DNA of 33,359 nucleotides from Nocardioidaceae bacterium (GTDB lineage: Bacteria > Actinomycetota > Actinomycetes > Propionibacteriales > Nocardioidaceae): assembly GCA_009780515.1 (NCBI GenBank), contig WQZX01000038.1, positions 1-33,359 on the forward strand, given 5' to 3'. Position 1 is the first letter of the stretch. Each line of letters begins with the position of its first letter. The notes beneath the pieces are model-generated. The model was not told the origin of the DNA, did no database searches, and was given only the letters and a program-made list of their open reading frames with translations. The position numbers and the translations under genes were made by a program. Shown here one piece after another: positions 1 to 8,363 of the stretch.

Positions 1-114
1 AGCACCTCGCACCAGCTCCTCGCCCGCGACCTCGAGCTCCTCGACGGCGCGCTGGCCGCGATGGCCGGGGTCATGGGCCTCCAGGTCGACGACCTCGACA
101 CGCGGCCCGCCTGA
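1..114 (+). CDS. C-terminal end of an unidentified protein (5' truncated)
   Basis: The frame is open from base 1 and ends at a TGA at 112-114, giving the last 37 residues of a protein whose start lies outside the window. The visible part has a helical, leucine-rich stretch (HQLLARDLELLDGALAAM) followed by an acidic tail ending in DTRPA. I do not recognise the family from so short a piece. It ends one base before the stop codon of the convergent membrane protein gene, with no hairpin between the two genes. Confidence 0.55.
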   Translation, partial: STSHQLLARDLELLDGALAAMAGVMGLQVDDLDTRPA

Positions 115-115
115 G

Positions 116-1201
116 CTATGTCGTCCTGGCCGGTCGCGGCGCGAGCCACATGCCCAGCAGCCCGAACGGCAGCGGCAGCCAGTAGCTGAAGAGCCGGTAG
201 GCGAAGGTCGCGACCACCGCGTCGGCCGCGCTGACGCCGGCGAGGGCGAGCAGGGCGGTCATGCCGGCCTCGACGAAGCCCAGGCCGCCGGGCGTGATCG
301 GGATGTTGCCCAGCGCCTTCGCCCCGCAGAACGCCATCAGCGCCAGGGCCGGTCGCGGGTGCGAGCCGACCGCCGCCAGGGCGACCTGGAGCGTCATGAA
401 GTCGAGGATCCAGCGCCCCACGGTCAGTGCGAGCGCCCGCTTCCAGCGGGCCTCCAGGACGGTGTTGATCTGGTCGCGGTCGTGGAGCAGCCGCTGCGCA
501 AGCCCGGTGAGCGGCTGGGAGTGGCGGCGGAGCCGGTTGCGCACGGCCTGCACGGCGGTGCCGACCCAGCGCAGCGGGGCGTCGTAGCGCAGCATCAGGG
601 CGCCGAACACGGCGATGACCGTGAAGGCCGCGACGGCGGCCCCGGCCGCGTCGAGCAGGTTGCGGTTGACCGGGACGGTGAGCACGGTCGGGATCGCCAG
701 CACCGGCAGGCCGAGCACGGTCGCGAGCACGAGCAGGTTCACCGCGGTCAGCGAGCTCGCGACGGTGTTCCGCCTCAGCCCGGCGGCCACGAAGATGCGG
801 TACTGCAGCGCGGCCCCGATCGGACCGCCGCCCGGGGCGATGTTGGACAGCGCGTTGGATGCGAGCTGCGCGGCGATCACCGGTCGCCAGGTGGCGCCCT
901 TGAGCGCCACCCGCTGCAGGTCCCACAGGCACGCGCACACACCGACCTGCAGCGCGAACATCAGCAGCAGCGCGAGCGGCTGGAACTGGGTGATCTGGCG
1001 CCAGGACGCGAACGTCTCGACGAGGCTCGGGAAGACGAGGTAGAGCGAGACGGCCGTGATCGCCAGCCAGATGACGTTGCGCCGCAGCGACCGCGGCTTC
1101 TCCTGCTCGCCGCGGTCGATCTCGCCGACCGTGTCGACGCGCCTCTCGATCGCGCGCTCGACGCGATCGCCGATCGACTCCTGCGCGGCGGCGTCCTCCA
1201 C
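116..1201 (-). CDS. Lysylphosphatidylglycerol synthase TM-region / UPF0104 family membrane protein
   Basis: This is a polytopic membrane protein of about 361 residues with roughly seven or eight hydrophobic segments. It shows two family signatures: a Gly/Pro stretch followed by an aromatic Tyr-Arg (SNIAPGGGPIGAALQYR) in the first half, and a second one (ITPGGLGFVEAG) near the C-terminus. Members include the flippase half of MprF and many stand-alone actinobacterial proteins of unknown substrate, and a lipid-handling role is inferred. An in-frame ATG exists at 1276, but I chose the GTG at 1201. It has a strong GGAAGG site 8 nt upstream, and the extra 25 residues of the longer form are low-complexity and would overlap the divergent gene's start. 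The N-terminus is charged and cytosolic before the first membrane segment. Confidence 0.8.
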   Translation of the reverse strand: MEDAAAQESIGDRVERAIERRVDTVGEIDRGEQEKPRSLRRNVIWLAITAVSLYLVFPSLVETFASWRQITQFQPLALLLMFALQVGVCACLWDLQRVALKGATWRPVIAAQLASNALSNIAPGGGPIGAALQYRIFVAAGLRRNTVASSLTAVNLLVLATVLGLPVLAIPTVLTVPVNRNLLDAAGAAVAAFTVIAVFGALMLRYDAPLRWVGTAVQAVRNRLRRHSQPLTGLAQRLLHDRDQINTVLEARWKRALALTVGRWILDFMTLQVALAAVGSHPRPALALMAFCGAKALGNIPITPGGLGFVEAGMTALLALAGVSAADAVVATFAYRLFSYWLPLPFGLLGMWLAPRPARTT

Positions 1202-1209
1202 ACGACGAT

Positions 1210-1215
1210 CCTTCC
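1210..1215 (-). promoter_or_regulatory. Ribosome binding site that sets the start of the LPG-synthase-like gene
   Basis: Read on the minus strand the bases are GGAAGG, followed by 8 nt and the GTG at 1201. No comparable site precedes the upstream ATG at 1276, so this site decides the start. Confidence 0.6.
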
Positions 1216-1274
1216 AGACGCCACCAGCGCGCGGCACCCGCCGAACCGGCGCCGCCGGTGATACGAATGCCCGC

Positions 1275-1439
1275 ATGAGTCACTCGCTGGTCGTGGTCCT
1301 CGGGGTGCTGGTCATGGTGGCGCTCATCGTGGGCGTCGACGTCGCGTTCCTGAGGAACAACCTCTGGCTTCGGCTGGTGGTCAACATCGTCATCGTGGCG
1401 CTGTTCGCCCTCGCCTACTGGTGGTACCACAGCAGCTGA
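1275..1439 (+). CDS. Two-span membrane microprotein (54 aa)
   Basis: A 54-residue frame begins at an ATG (MSHSLVVVLGVLVMVALIVG) and consists almost entirely of two hydrophobic segments, about residues 4-24 and 31-49. A short basic/polar turn (FLRNNLWLR) separates them, and the C-terminus is aromatic (YWWYHSS). It looks like a conserved actinobacterial small membrane protein, but I know no assigned function. No clear Shine-Dalgarno precedes the ATG, so it may be translated from a leaderless or nearly leaderless message. It is divergent to the LPG-synthase-like gene and shares about 70 bp of upstream DNA with it, which suggests a functional link to the envelope. Confidence 0.7.
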   Translation: MSHSLVVVLGVLVMVALIVGVDVAFLRNNLWLRLVVNIVIVALFALAYWWYHSS

Positions 1440-1471
1440 GCCTCGCGGCCGCGGCGGGCGCACGCTGCTCG

Positions 1472-1840
1472 TCAGCCGCCCGGTCGCGCACCTGGTCCTC
1501 TGGTCCCGGACGCGCAGGCGACACAGGTCCGCGCGGCCGGCCGGGCCTCCAGCCGCCCCGGCTCGATCGCCCGCCCGCAGGTCTCGCAGATGCCGTAGTC
1601 GCCCGCCTCGAGGCGTCGTACGGCGGCGTCGATCTCGGCCAGGTGCCGGCGCCCCTGCCGGATCAGCGCGTCCACCTGCGAGCGCTCGAAGGCGATCGTC
1701 GCGCCCTCCGGGTCGTGCTCGTCGTCTGCGTTGGTGTCGCGCGACGCGGCGACGACCGCGTCGAAGTCGTCGGTGAGGCCGGCCAGCCTGCGCAGCACCT
1801 GCTGCCGCTGCTCCTCGAGCCGCTCGCGTGCATCGTCCAC
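1472..1840 (-). CDS. DksA/TraR-type C4 zinc finger protein
   Basis: The protein has about 122 residues. An N-terminal helical pair (residues 1-75, rich in Arg, Glu and Leu, coiled-coil like) is followed by a C4 zinc finger with CETC at 85-88 and CVAC at 106-109. The linker between them (YGICETCGRAIEPGRLEARP) is diagnostic of the DksA/TraR family. In proteobacteria DksA binds the RNA polymerase secondary channel with ppGpp. Actinobacterial paralogues are short and less well studied, so a role as an RNA-polymerase-binding stress modulator is inferred. Two in-frame GTG starts exist, at 1840 and 1879. I prefer 1840 because the coiled coil begins right after it, but neither has a good ribosome site. 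The gene is convergent with the microprotein gene and divergent from the OYE gene. Confidence 0.8.
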   Translation of the reverse strand: MDDARERLEEQRQQVLRRLAGLTDDFDAVVAASRDTNADDEHDPEGATIAFERSQVDALIRQGRRHLAEIDAAVRRLEAGDYGICETCGRAIEPGRLEARPAARTCVACASGTRGPGARPGG

Positions 1841-1931
1841 GTGACCATGCTCGCGCGCACCCGGGAATCCTCGCCGCACGACCCTGGTTGGTAGGACGAC
1901 GCGTCAATCGACCGGCCAGGAGGCCCCACCA

Positions 1932-3002
1932 GTGAGTCAGCTGTTCACGCCCATCACGCTGCGCGACGTCACCGTCCGGAACCGGATCTGGGTCTCGCCG
2001 ATGTGCCAGTACTCCGCCGTCGACGGGATCCCGGACGACTGGCACCTCGTGCACCTCGGGTCCTTCGCCCGCGGTGGCGCCGGGCTGGTCTTCAGCGAGG
2101 CCACGGCGGTCTCCGCCGAGGGCCGCATCTCGCCGGAGGACACCGGGATCTGGAGCGACGAGCAGCAGGAGGCGTGGACGCGGATCGTCGGGTTCGTCCA
2201 CGGCCAGGGTGCGACCGCCGGCATCCAGCTTGCCCACGCGGGTCGCAAGGCGTCGGCGTACTCAGGGTTCGACGGGAGCCGCGGCGGCGTCCCGGACAGC
2301 GACGGCGGCTGGCGGCCGGTGGCGCCGTCGGCCGACCCGTTCCCCGACCTGCGCGACGACCCCGAGCCGCTCGACGCCGCCGGCATCGCGGCCGTCGTGG
2401 CGGCCTTCGGCGACGCCGCCGAACGGGCGGTCGCGGCCGGGTTCGACGTGCTCGAGGTGCACGCGGCGCACGGCTACCTGCTGCACGAGTTCCTCTCCCC
2501 GCTCTCCAACCACCGCACCGACGAGTACGGCGGCGGCTTCGACAACCGGGTGCGGCTGGTGCTCGACGTGGTGCGCGAGGTCAGGGGTCGCGTGGGCGCC
2601 GGGGTGCCCGTCGTCGTACGGATCTCGGCGAGCGACTGGACCGAGGGCGGCTGGAGCGAGGACGAGTCGGTCCGGCTCGCCGCGCTGCTGCGCGAGGAGG
2701 GCGTCGACCTGGTCGACGTCTCCAGCGGCGGCAACGTGCTGGCCGACATCCCGGTCGGACCGGGCTACCAGGTGCCGTTCGCACGGCGGATCCGCGCCGA
2801 GGCGGGCGTCCCGACCGGCGCGGTCGGCATGATCACCGAGCCCAAGCAGGCCGAGGACGTGCTCGCGGACGGGTCGGCGGACGTGGTGCTCCTGGCCCGC
2901 GAGCTGCTCCGCGACCCGCACTGGCCGCTGCGCGCCGCCCACGAGCTGGGCGTCGACGCGGCCGACCTGTGGCCCGCGCAGTACCGCCGCGCCGCGCGTT
3001 GA
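1932..3002 (+). CDS. NADH:flavin oxidoreductase, Old Yellow Enzyme (YqjM-like)
   Basis: This is a complete TIM-barrel ene-reductase of 356 residues, the usual length for the YqjM/thermophilic-like OYE class. It has the redox-tuning Cys25 in SPMCQYS, the HAGRK flavin-binding motif, the active-site pair in HAAHGYLLHEFLSP and the NHRTDEYGG loop. Such enzymes bind FMN and reduce activated C=C bonds with NAD(P)H; the physiological substrate is usually unknown. The GTG start is set by a perfect AGGAGG at 1918-1923, 8 nt upstream. The gene stands alone and ends 5 nt before a strong hairpin. Confidence 0.93.
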   Translation: MSQLFTPITLRDVTVRNRIWVSPMCQYSAVDGIPDDWHLVHLGSFARGGAGLVFSEATAVSAEGRISPEDTGIWSDEQQEAWTRIVGFVHGQGATAGIQLAHAGRKASAYSGFDGSRGGVPDSDGGWRPVAPSADPFPDLRDDPEPLDAAGIAAVVAAFGDAAERAVAAGFDVLEVHAAHGYLLHEFLSPLSNHRTDEYGGGFDNRVRLVLDVVREVRGRVGAGVPVVVRISASDWTEGGWSEDESVRLAALLREEGVDLVDVSSGGNVLADIPVGPGYQVPFARRIRAEAGVPTGAVGMITEPKQAEDVLADGSADVVLLARELLRDPHWPLRAAHELGVDAADLWPAQYRRAAR

Positions 3003-3007
3003 CACAC

Positions 3008-3046
3008 GGCCGGGCCGCCTCCCACTCGGTGGAAGGCGGCCCGGCC
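3008..3046. terminator. Bidirectional hairpin terminator
   Basis: A perfect 13-bp inverted repeat (GGCCGGGCCGCCT at 3008-3020 with its complement at 3034-3046) encloses a 13-nt loop that itself holds a short CCAC/GTGG pairing. It lies between the convergent OYE and alanine dehydrogenase genes. There is no U-tract, as is common in actinobacteria. Confidence 0.75.
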
Positions 3047-3061
3047 GGGTGCAGGCGCTCC

Positions 3062-4153
3062 TCAGGCTCGTGGAAGGTCCGGGAACGCCTCCGCCACGCC
3101 CTCGCAGGCGATGCGACCCGCACGCGTGTTGACCCCGAGCGCGAGTGCGGCGTCGGCTGCGATGGCCGCCTCCGGCCCGAGCGCCGCGAGCCTGCGGAGA
3201 TACGGGAAGGTCGCGTTCGTCAGGGCCCGCGTAGAGGTCTGCGGGACACCGCCGGGCATGTTCGCCACGCAGTAGTGGCGCACCCCGTGGACCTCGTACG
3301 TCGGCTCGGCGTACGTCGTGGGGTGGGAGGTCTCGAACGCGCCACCCTGGTCGATCGCCACGTCGATGAGGAGTGCGCCGTCGGGCAGGAGCGCGAGGTC
3401 GGACTCGCTGACGACCTTCGGCGCGGCCCTGCCGGGCACCAGCACGGCCCCGATGACGACGTCGGCCGAGCGCAGCTCGCGAGCAAGGGTGGTCGGGTCG
3501 CTCATCACGACGCGGGCGCGGCCGTCGAGAACGGTGGCCAGCTCGCGCACGCGGGTCGACGAGGTGTCGAGCACGGTGACCTCGGCCTGCATGCCCAGCG
3601 CGAGGAGCGCGGCCTGGGTCCCGACGACGCCGCCGCCGATGACCACGACGCGGCAGGGCGCCACACCCGGCGAGCCGCCGAGCAGGCGACCGGGGCCGCC
3701 CTCCGGAGCGGTGAGGTACGTCGCCGCCGCGTGCGCCGCGAGACGCCCGGCGATCTCGCTCATCGGGGTGAGCAGCGGCAGGCCGGTGCGGTCCTGCACC
3801 GTCTCGTAGGCGACGCCGAGGGTCCTCGCCTCGAGCAGCGCCTCGGTGAGCGGCCGGTCGGCGGCGAGGTGGAGGTAGGTGAACAGGGTGAGGTCCTCGC
3901 GGAGGAAGGGGTACTCCTCGGCGATGGGCTCCTTGACCTTGACCAGGATCTCGGCGCTCGCCCATGCCTCCTCACGGTCGACGAGCTTGGCGCCGGCCTC
4001 GTCGTACTCCTCGTCGGCGAAGCCGGCGACCGTGCCGGCACCGTGCTCGACGAACACGTCGTGCCCGTCTGCGACGAGCACCGCGGCTCCGGCCGGAGTG
4101 AGGCCGACGCGGCCCTCCTTGGTCTTGATCTCCTTGACGGTGGCGATGCGCAT
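3062..4153 (-). CDS. ald: Alanine dehydrogenase
   Basis: This 363-residue protein matches alanine dehydrogenase throughout. It starts MRIATVKEIKTKEGRVGLTP, and the substrate-contact Lys74 (VKVKEPI) and His95 (TYLHLA) fall at the same positions as in the mycobacterial enzyme. The Rossmann glycine motif (VIGGGVVGTQAA) and the catalytic Asp region (LIDVAIDQGGAFETS) are intact. It interconverts L-alanine and pyruvate plus ammonium with NAD. It is the last gene of the minus-strand catabolic run, 96 bp after the aldehyde dehydrogenase gene, with its own good ribosome site (AGAAGGAA). Placed behind two aminotransferases, it could regenerate pyruvate as amino acceptor and release the nitrogen as ammonium. 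Confidence 0.95.
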   Translation of the reverse strand: MRIATVKEIKTKEGRVGLTPAGAAVLVADGHDVFVEHGAGTVAGFADEEYDEAGAKLVDREEAWASAEILVKVKEPIAEEYPFLREDLTLFTYLHLAADRPLTEALLEARTLGVAYETVQDRTGLPLLTPMSEIAGRLAAHAAATYLTAPEGGPGRLLGGSPGVAPCRVVVIGGGVVGTQAALLALGMQAEVTVLDTSSTRVRELATVLDGRARVVMSDPTTLARELRSADVVIGAVLVPGRAAPKVVSESDLALLPDGALLIDVAIDQGGAFETSHPTTYAEPTYEVHGVRHYCVANMPGGVPQTSTRALTNATFPYLRRLAALGPEAAIAADAALALGVNTRAGRIACEGVAEAFPDLPRA

Positions 4154-4249
4154 GGTGGTTCCTTCTCTGCGGTGGTGGGGCGGATGTCGGGGCGTGCTCG
4201 TCCGGACGACCCGCGCTGCGGATCGCCGGGGGCGGGATGGGCCGTCCGG

Positions 4250-5743
4250 TCAGTCGGTGACGCGGCGGGCCAGGTTGTAGAAGCGGACTTCCTGGTACTC
4301 CTCGAGTCCCTCGGCGCTGCCCTCGCGGCCGAGGCCGGACTGCTTGACGCCGCCGAACGGCGCCGCCGCGTTGGAGGGGACTCCCTGGTTGATGCCGACC
4401 AGGCCGGTCTGCAGGGCGTCGGCGACGGTGAACGCCCGGTCGAGGTCCTGGGTGAAGACGTAGCCGGCGAGTCCGAACGGGGTGTCGTTCGCGCGCTCGA
4501 TCGCCTGGGCCTGGGTGCCGAACCGCTGCACCGCGGCGATCGGGCCGAAGATCTCGGAGCGCACGAGCTCGGCGTCGGCCGGCACCCGGTCGAGGACGGT
4601 CGCGCCGAAGAAGCTGCCCGGCCCGTCGGGGGCGGTCCCGCCGACGCGCATCTCGGCGCCGCGCGCCAGCGCGTCGCCGAGCAGTCGGCCCTGGGACGCG
4701 ACGGCGCGGTCGTCGATGAGCGGACCGAGGTCGACGCGGTCGCCCAGCCCGTGGCCGATGCGCGCGGAGGCCATCCACTCGGCCAGACCCTCGACGAACG
4801 CGTCGGCGATGCCGTCCTGGACGTAGATCCGGTTGGCGCCGATGCAGGACTGCCCGCCGTTGCGCATCTTGGCGGCGTACGCGCCGTCGACCGCGGTCTC
4901 CAGGTCGGCGTCGTCGAAGACCAGAAGCGGGGCGTTCCCGCCGAGCTCCATCGAGGTGCGCAGCACGTTCTCGGAGGCCAGCCGGAGCAGCTGCCTGCCC
5001 ACGGCGGTCGAGCCGGTGAAGGACACCTTGCGGACCCGCGGGTCGCGCAGAACGGCCTCGCTGAACGCAGCAGGCTCCGTGGTGGTGACGACCTGGACCA
5101 GCCCGGCCGGCACACCCGCCTCCTCGGCCAGCCGTACGGCGAGCAGCGTGGTCAGCGGGGTCAGCTCGGCCGGCTTGATGACGACCGGGCAGCCGGCTGC
5201 GAGCGCGGGCGCGATCTTCCGCGTGGCCATGGCCAACGGGAAGTTCCACGGCGTGACGAGCACGGCCAGGCCGACCGACGCACGCCGGGTCAGCAGCGTC
5301 GCACCGCCCGTCGGCACGTCACGGAGGTTGCCGCCGGGGCGGACCGCCTCCTCGGCGTACCAGCGGACGAAGTCGGTGCCGTAGACGACCTCGCCGCGCG
5401 CCTCGGCCAACGGCTTGCCCATCTCACGGGAGATGAGCAGCGCGATGTCATCGGCGTGCTCGACGAGCAGGTCGTACCAGCGGCGCAGCACGTCGGCGCG
5501 GTATCGAGAAGTGGTCGAGGCCCAAGTCCGGCCCAGCTCGTCGGCGACGCGGACGCCCTCGAGCGCGGCGTCGACGTCGAGGTCGGGGACGGTCGCGATG
5601 CGCTCCCCCGTCGCCGGGTCGAGCACAGCGAACCCGGGACCCGTCGGGAGATCGAGCCCGGCGATGACGCGGTCGGAGGCCGCGAGGCGGTCGGTGTCGG
5701 CCGGGACCGGAGCGCCCGCGCGCGTGTCGAGGGTGGCCGTCAC
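4250..5743 (-). CDS. Succinate-semialdehyde-type NAD(P)+ aldehyde dehydrogenase
   Basis: This 497-residue aldehyde dehydrogenase of the GabD/DoeC branch has the TPWNFPLA motif, the general-base Glu266 in MELGGNAP, the catalytic Cys300 in GGQSCIGANRIYV and a C-terminal FGGVKQSGLGREGS. It would oxidise a semialdehyde (succinate, aspartate or malonate semialdehyde or a related compound) to the acid. The GTG start overlaps the TGA of the upstream class III aminotransferase (GTGA at 5740-5743) and is preceded by GAGGAGGAG. The two proteins are therefore probably translationally coupled, and the aminotransferase product is the likely aldehyde substrate. Which semialdehyde is used cannot be told from sequence alone. 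A longer frame upstream reads through the aminotransferase gene and is not real. Confidence 0.9.
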   Translation of the reverse strand: MTATLDTRAGAPVPADTDRLAASDRVIAGLDLPTGPGFAVLDPATGERIATVPDLDVDAALEGVRVADELGRTWASTTSRYRADVLRRWYDLLVEHADDIALLISREMGKPLAEARGEVVYGTDFVRWYAEEAVRPGGNLRDVPTGGATLLTRRASVGLAVLVTPWNFPLAMATRKIAPALAAGCPVVIKPAELTPLTTLLAVRLAEEAGVPAGLVQVVTTTEPAAFSEAVLRDPRVRKVSFTGSTAVGRQLLRLASENVLRTSMELGGNAPLLVFDDADLETAVDGAYAAKMRNGGQSCIGANRIYVQDGIADAFVEGLAEWMASARIGHGLGDRVDLGPLIDDRAVASQGRLLGDALARGAEMRVGGTAPDGPGSFFGATVLDRVPADAELVRSEIFGPIAAVQRFGTQAQAIERANDTPFGLAGYVFTQDLDRAFTVADALQTGLVGINQGVPSNAAAPFGGVKQSGLGREGSAEGLEEYQEVRFYNLARRVTD

Positions 5744-7014
5744 CGGGACTCCTCCTCGGCGAGCGCGTGGTCGATCGCGGCGACGAAGGCATCCAGCTCG
5801 TCGTCGGTCGTGACGAACGGCGGGCTGATCTGGAGGGTGTTGCCGCGCAGCGGCCGGGAGATGAACCCGAGCTCGATCAGCTCGTCGGCCACCGCCTCGG
5901 CCTTGACCTCGGGTCGCAGCGAGACGCCGCCGAGGAAGCCGCCGACGCGTACGTCGACGACGCTCTCCCGGCGGGCCGCGAGGGCGGCGAGGCGGTCGGC
6001 GAGCACGAGCTCGAGCTCGGCCACGCGCGGCAACAGCTTGTCGTCCTCGATCACGTCGAGGTTGGCCAGGGCGACGGCGCACGCGGTCGCGTGACCGGCG
6101 TACGTCGCACCGTGGCGGAAGATCGGGGTGCTCGCGTCGTCGACGTAGAACGGCTCCCAGATCCGCGGCGACACCAGGACTCCGCCCAGCGGGGCGTAGC
6201 CGGAGGTGACGCCCTTGGCGAAGGTCACCAGGTCAGGCCGCAGGCCGTACCGCTCGGTGGCGAACATCTGGCCCGTGCGGCCGAAGCCGGTGATGACCTC
6301 GTCGACGACCAGCAGGATGTCGTTGGCCTCGCACAGCGCCTGGACGCCCTCGAGGTAGCCGGGCTCGGGCGGGTTGACGCCGCCGGTGCCCTGGATCGGC
6401 TCGGTGACGAACGCGGCGATGTTGTCCGCGCCGATGGTCTCGATGGCGTGGGCCAGGCCGTCGAGGTCGTGCACGCCGACCCGCGCGGTCTCGGGCACGA
6501 GCGACTCGCTGCCGTAGCCCTCGCGGTTGAACTCGAGCCCGGCGATGCTGGTGCCGTACGCGTGCAGCCCGTGGTAGGCGTGCTCGCGGCTGAGGATCGT
6601 CGTCTTCGTGGCTCGGCCCTCGCGCTGCCAGTGGCGCCGGGCCAGCTTGCAGGCGACGTCGATCGCGTCGGAGCCGCCGGAGTTGAGGATCACCTTGGCG
6701 CTGCCGATCGGTGAGAGGCCGGCCAGGCGCTCCCCGAGCGCGAGCGCCTGGTCGTTCACGAAGCGCGCGAAGATGTGGTAGGTCTCCAGCTTCAGCATCT
6801 GCGTGTGCGCGGCCTCGGCGAGCGCCGGGTGGGAGTGCCCGATGTTGGCGTGCCAGAGGCCCGCGGTCCCGTCGTACAGGCGTCGGCCGTCGGCGGTGTG
6901 CAGGTAGCAGCCCTCCCCGCGCTCGATCACGAGCTGGCGGCCCAGCACACTCGGCAGGTGGGCCTGGGCGGGCCAGAGGGCGGGGCCGGCGAGGACGGTG
7001 GGCGATGCGGACAT
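5740..7014 (-). CDS. Class III PLP-dependent omega-aminotransferase
   Basis: A fold-type I aminotransferase of 424 residues. It carries the PLP lysine Lys267 (TFAKGVTSGYAPLGG), the VDEVITGFGRTG motif, TEPIQGTGG and the LNSGGSDAID phosphate-cup segment. It resembles omega-amino acid:pyruvate and diamine:pyruvate transaminases. In this context it may act on a diamine or diamino acid (2,4-diaminobutyrate, beta-alanine, GABA or putrescine) to give a semialdehyde for the coupled dehydrogenase downstream. The ATG at 7014 has an AGGAGA site 10 nt upstream. An in-frame GTG at 7053 lacks one and overlaps the preceding gene. Pyruvate as amino acceptor would fit with alanine dehydrogenase in the same run. 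Confidence 0.9.
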   Translation of the reverse strand: MSASPTVLAGPALWPAQAHLPSVLGRQLVIERGEGCYLHTADGRRLYDGTAGLWHANIGHSHPALAEAAHTQMLKLETYHIFARFVNDQALALGERLAGLSPIGSAKVILNSGGSDAIDVACKLARRHWQREGRATKTTILSREHAYHGLHAYGTSIAGLEFNREGYGSESLVPETARVGVHDLDGLAHAIETIGADNIAAFVTEPIQGTGGVNPPEPGYLEGVQALCEANDILLVVDEVITGFGRTGQMFATERYGLRPDLVTFAKGVTSGYAPLGGVLVSPRIWEPFYVDDASTPIFRHGATYAGHATACAVALANLDVIEDDKLLPRVAELELVLADRLAALAARRESVVDVRVGGFLGGVSLRPEVKAEAVADELIELGFISRPLRGNTLQISPPFVTTDDELDAFVAAIDHALAEEESR

Positions 7015-7049
7015 GGTGCGGTTGTCTCCTGTCGGTGGGGTCTGCGGGC

Positions 7050-8249
7050 TCACTGCGCGGAGGCGTGGCGCTCGACGGCACGGGCGAGGCGCGCGACGCC
7101 CTCATCGATCCGCTCGGGCGTGGATGTCGCGAAGCACAGGCGCAGGGCGTTGTGGAAGTTGCGGTCGGCGGAGAACGCCGCGCCGGGGATGTAGGCGATG
7201 CCCTCGGCCAGGGCCTGCGGGAACAGCTGCTCGGTGTCGATGCGCTCGTCGGCGAAGGTGACCCACAGGAAGAAGCCGCCCTCGGGGTCGGTGCTGGTCA
7301 CGGCGTCGCCGAAGGTGCGGTCCAGCGCGGCGCGCATGGCCTCCTTGCGCTGCTTGTACAGGTGCAGCACCCGGTCCATGTGCGGCTGCAGGTGGCCGCC
7401 GTCGAGGAACTCGCGCACGGTCGTCTGGACCGGGACGCTGGTGCAGGTGTCCATCGCCTGCTTCGCATTGATGAGCAGCGGCTGCAGCGAGGGGTCGGCG
7501 TCGACCCAGCCCAGCCGCAGACCCGGCGCCAGGATCTTGGAGAAGGTGCGCACCGAGAAGATCCGCGGGTTACCCGGGGCCAGCTCGCTCAGCGAGGGCA
7601 CATGGCTGCCCTCGAAGCGGAGCAGGCCGTAGGGGTCGTCGTCGATGATCATCGATCCCCACTCGTCCGCGAGCTCCAGCAGCCGCTCGCGGCGGCTCCG
7701 CACCAGCGTCACGCCGGAGGGGTTCTGGAAGTTGGGGATCGTGTAGATCGCCTTCGGGGTGCGGCCGCTGGCTTCGACGCGCTCGACGAGGGCGTCGACG
7801 TCGAGGCCCTGCTCGTCGACCGGAACCTCGAGTAGGCGGGCACCGTACGAGAGGGCCGTGGCGTTGCCGTTGCTGTACGTCGGGCCCTCGACCACGACCA
7901 TGTCGCCCGGGTCCACGAACAGCTTGCACGCGAGGTCCAGGCCCTGCATGCCGCCGGTGGTGACGGTGATCCGCTCGGGACTGGTGCTCACGCCGTGCTC
8001 GGCCTGCAGCTTCACGATCTGGTCGACCATCGCCGGCACGCCCTCGGTGGCGCCGTAGCTGTACTTGTCGGCCTCCCGGCAGGCGGAGAACCGGTCGAGC
8101 AGCTCGACGGGCATGAGGTCGTCGCTGGGAGCGCCCATCGCGAACCGGACGATGTCGTGGGTCTGACGCGCCAGCAGCGACGTCGACGAGTCGATCACCG
8201 ATCCGACGAGGTCATCGACTCGGTGTGCCAGGGGCAGCGGGGTGGGCAT
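7050..8249 (-). CDS. Class I/II PLP-dependent aminotransferase (2-aminoadipate/LysN-like)
   Basis: A 399-residue aminotransferase of the LysN/MocR-catalytic-domain type, without the winged-helix domain of MocR regulators. It shows the YGATEGVPAM segment, TIPNFQNPSG, IIDDDPYG and the PLP lysine Lys238 in TFSKILAPGLRLGW. Relatives transaminate 2-aminoadipate, branched-chain or aromatic amino acids, so the substrate here is open. The ATG at 8249 has a textbook GAAGGAGATACAG leader. It is the first gene of a unit with the class III aminotransferase and aldehyde dehydrogenase. The 114 bp upstream carry a dyad and a motif shared with the promoter of the M24 gene. Confidence 0.9.
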   Translation of the reverse strand: MPTPLPLAHRVDDLVGSVIDSSTSLLARQTHDIVRFAMGAPSDDLMPVELLDRFSACREADKYSYGATEGVPAMVDQIVKLQAEHGVSTSPERITVTTGGMQGLDLACKLFVDPGDMVVVEGPTYSNGNATALSYGARLLEVPVDEQGLDVDALVERVEASGRTPKAIYTIPNFQNPSGVTLVRSRRERLLELADEWGSMIIDDDPYGLLRFEGSHVPSLSELAPGNPRIFSVRTFSKILAPGLRLGWVDADPSLQPLLINAKQAMDTCTSVPVQTTVREFLDGGHLQPHMDRVLHLYKQRKEAMRAALDRTFGDAVTSTDPEGGFFLWVTFADERIDTEQLFPQALAEGIAYIPGAAFSADRNFHNALRLCFATSTPERIDEGVARLARAVERHASAQ

Positions 8250-8297
8250 CTGTATCTCCTTCGGACGACCGTTGCCCACTCAGGCTAAGACGAGTGA

Positions 8298-8320
8298 CGC
8301 TTTAGAAAAAGCGACCCTTT
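8298..8320. promoter_or_regulatory. Candidate LysR-type operator upstream of the aminotransferase operon
   Basis: This is an AT-rich patch in GC-rich DNA. It contains a perfect 6-bp dyad CGCTTT-AGAA-AAAGCG (8298-8313) followed at once by GCGACCCTTT (8311-8320). The same GCGACCnTTT string occurs in the intergenic region between the M24 gene and the second LysR gene. It lies 49 nt or more upstream of the aminotransferase start. Binding by either LysR protein is inferred. Confidence 0.45.
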
Positions 8321-8363
8321 ATGACGTTCAACCGTCAGAGTTGCTGACAGATCAACGGCCGCG

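Noticed and set aside
4154..4249. Separate promoter for ald
   Set aside because: Only a short palindrome (CGTCCGGACG) and a ribosome site are visible; no convincing -35/-10, so no promoter was called.
5500..5523. GGTATCGAGAAGTGGTCGAGG in the aldehyde dehydrogenase gene as another dispersed repeat copy
   Set aside because: It resembles the repeat family loosely, but the protein has no extra residues here relative to the family, so chance is as likely.
2003..6094. Very long plus-strand open frame across the OYE, ald, aldehyde dehydrogenase and aminotransferase region
   Set aside because: It is Arg/Gly/Ala-rich low-complexity sequence running in or against known enzymes; an artefact of high GC with few stop codons.
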